From an uncultured Bryobacteraceae bacterium (lineage in GTDB: Bacteria; Acidobacteriota; Terriglobia; Bryobacterales; Bryobacteraceae), in NCBI GenBank assembly GCA_938003835.1, contig CALKXJ010000016.1:170540-234539 (forward strand): 64,000 bases of DNA, in the 5' to 3' direction. This document shows positions 62,998-64,000 of the stretch, one piece after another (position 1 is the first letter of the stretch; every line of letters begins with the position of its first letter). The notes beneath the pieces are model-generated. The model saw only the letters and a list, made by a program, of their open reading frames with translations. It was not told the DNA's origin and searched no databases. The translations under genes and the position numbers were made by a program.

Positions 62998-64000
62998 ATG
63001 CCCAACCTGCTGGCGGTAGCGGAAAACAGAAAGAAGCGCCCGATCGTCAACCAAGCTCCGATCGAGGATATGCTTCGGGCGAGAGCGCTCCACGCGGACG
63101 TTCAGCGTGTCCTGGACGAGTTCGGCACGACGGTTACGGGACTCCATACCGACGCTGTCGCACAGCGGCTTGAGCAATTCGGCCGCAATACGGTCGTCCA
63201 GGAAAAGGCGGCCAGGTGGTGGACGTATCTGCTTCGTGCGTTCAACAACGCGTTCATTCTTCTCCTGCTGGCGCTGGCTACGGTCGCTGCTCTCACCCGC
63301 GACTTCGAAGCGGCGGTCATCATCTCGACCATGGTGTTGATCAGTGCCTTCCTGCGATTTACGCAGGAATACCGTTCCAACCTGGCCGCCGAAAAGCTGA
63401 AGGAGATGGTCGAAACCACCGCAACGGTGACGCGGGACGGTGTGAAAAAGGAAGTGCCTGTTGATGAGATCGTGCCGGGGGATATCGTCCACCTTTCGGC
63501 CGGCGACATGATTCCAGCCGATCTGCGGCTGCTGTCCAGCAAAGACCTGTTCGTCAGCCAGGCAACCCTGACTGGCGAATCGATGCCGGTGGAAAAATCC
63601 GCGAATGGACTTCCCGCCGTGGCGGGGAGCCTGCTGGAAGATCCGCGTTTGTGCTTCATGGGCGCGAATGTCGTCAGCGGCTCGGGAACTGGCGTCGTTG
63701 TTTCGACGGGTCCTCAAACCTACTTCGGAGATCTCGCCCGGCAAGTCACCGGACGACAGGTGGAAACGGAGTTTGACCGGGGCGTCAGCCGCGTCAGCCG
63801 CCTGCTGATCCGGTTCACCCTCGTCATGGTTCCCATTGTGTTTTTCATCAATGGCTTTGCCAAAGGCGACTGGACTCAATCGTTCTTCTTCGCGCTCTCT
63901 GTGGCGGTGGGCTTGACGCCCGAAATGCTTCCGATGATCATCACGGCAAACTTGGCGCGCGGCGCTGTCAACATGTCGCGCAAGAAAGTGATCGTCAAGC
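62998..64000 (+). CDS. mgtA: Magnesium-translocating P-type ATPase, N-terminal part (runs off the window)
   Basis: P3B-type ATPase importing Mg2+. The visible 334 residues begin MPNLLAVAENRKKRP (ATG 62998, GAGGAG upstream) and include the cytoplasmic cation-ATPase N-terminal domain, two helices (FILLLLALATVAAL, AAVIISTMVLI), the actuator domain with TGES in ATLTGESMPVEK, two more helices, and VAVGLTPEMLPMIITANLARGA, a hallmark of MgtA/MgtB. The gene continues beyond 64000, so the DKTGT phosphorylation motif is not seen. Confidence 0.93.
   Translation, partial: MPNLLAVAENRKKRPIVNQAPIEDMLRARALHADVQRVLDEFGTTVTGLHTDAVAQRLEQFGRNTVVQEKAARWWTYLLRAFNNAFILLLLALATVAALTRDFEAAVIISTMVLISAFLRFTQEYRSNLAAEKLKEMVETTATVTRDGVKKEVPVDEIVPGDIVHLSAGDMIPADLRLLSSKDLFVSQATLTGESMPVEKSANGLPAVAGSLLEDPRLCFMGANVVSGSGTGVVVSTGPQTYFGDLARQVTGRQVETEFDRGVSRVSRLLIRFTLVMVPIVFFINGFAKGDWTQSFFFALSVAVGLTPEMLPMIITANLARGAVNMSRKKVIVK

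Overview
The window reads as a GC-rich chromosome segment from an Acidobacteriota bacterium, most likely the Solibacter/Bryobacter group (Bryobacterales). The grounds are a 1161-residue Oar-type TonB-dependent receptor with a carboxypeptidase-regulatory-like N-terminus, a secreted protein ending in a TIGR03437-like domain (typical of Solibacter), several Tat-exported Gfo/Idh/MocA oxidoreductases and sugar phosphate isomerases, secreted glycoside hydrolases, and lipoprotein or NlpC/P60 envelope genes. This is inference from gene content; no rRNA or tRNA gene is present to confirm it.

Layout. 1-5.2 kb: housekeeping (MidA-type methyltransferase, RlpA-type lipoprotein, sigma-54 activator, small zinc-ribbon protein, CCA-adding enzyme), plus two small minus-strand genes that are easily missed: a 25-residue lysine/alanine-rich peptide with its own promoter, Shine-Dalgarno and terminator, and a 45-residue single-span membrane protein with a consensus -35 box. 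5.2-10.3 kb: URO-D-family protein and the large TonB-dependent receptor. 10.3-12.9 kb: overlapping operon DUF2520 protein-panB-panC. 13.0-18.2 kb (minus): standalone heptose-1-phosphate adenylyltransferase, mfd and an FHS-type sugar permease. 18.2-20.3 kb: a gene-poor stretch of different texture carrying one probably acquired methyltransferase. 20.3-29.3 kb: GH10 xylanase, then a minus-strand series of secreted proteins, a DUF465 protein, an MFS transporter fused to a RimI-like acetyltransferase, and a TPR protein. 29.3-32.2 kb: purM-purN-Gfo/Idh. 32.2-38.3 kb (minus): IPT/TIG protein, NlpC/P60 peptidase with dipeptide epimerase (muropeptide breakdown), a receiver-only protein coupled to a Gfo/Idh gene, a HEAT-repeat protein and a FIST-domain lipoprotein. 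38.4-43.9 kb: metallo-hydrolase, GH14/GH42-like hydrolase, a second degenerate receiver, DUF5715 peptidase-like protein and lipoprotein cyclophilin. 43.9-46.6 kb: a decayed three-gene sugar-catabolic operon. 46.7-60 kb: glutathione peroxidase, then two complete RND efflux systems in tandem (heavy-metal type C-B-DUF190-A, and HAE1 type pump-adaptor-TolC). 60-63 kb: gene-poor, with a glycoside hydrolase pseudogene. 63 kb to the end: the start of an MgtA-type Mg2+ P-type ATPase behind a leader containing a short ORF.

How the genes fit together. The carbohydrate genes (GH10, GH14/42-like, TonB receptor, Gfo/Idh and isomerase genes, FHS permease) suit a heterotrophic polysaccharide degrader. Several of them are pseudogenes here, so this repertoire appears to be shrinking. 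Envelope maintenance (RlpA, NlpC/P60, epimerase, DUF5715, heptose pathway) and efflux form the second theme. No complete mobile element, CRISPR array, rRNA or tRNA was found.

Leading candidates for undescribed biology: the 25-residue lysine-rich peptide unit (1272-1507), the MFS-RimI fusion, the exported FIST lipoprotein, two receiver proteins with Glu at the phosphoacceptor position, and the palindrome abutting the DUF2520-panBC operon.
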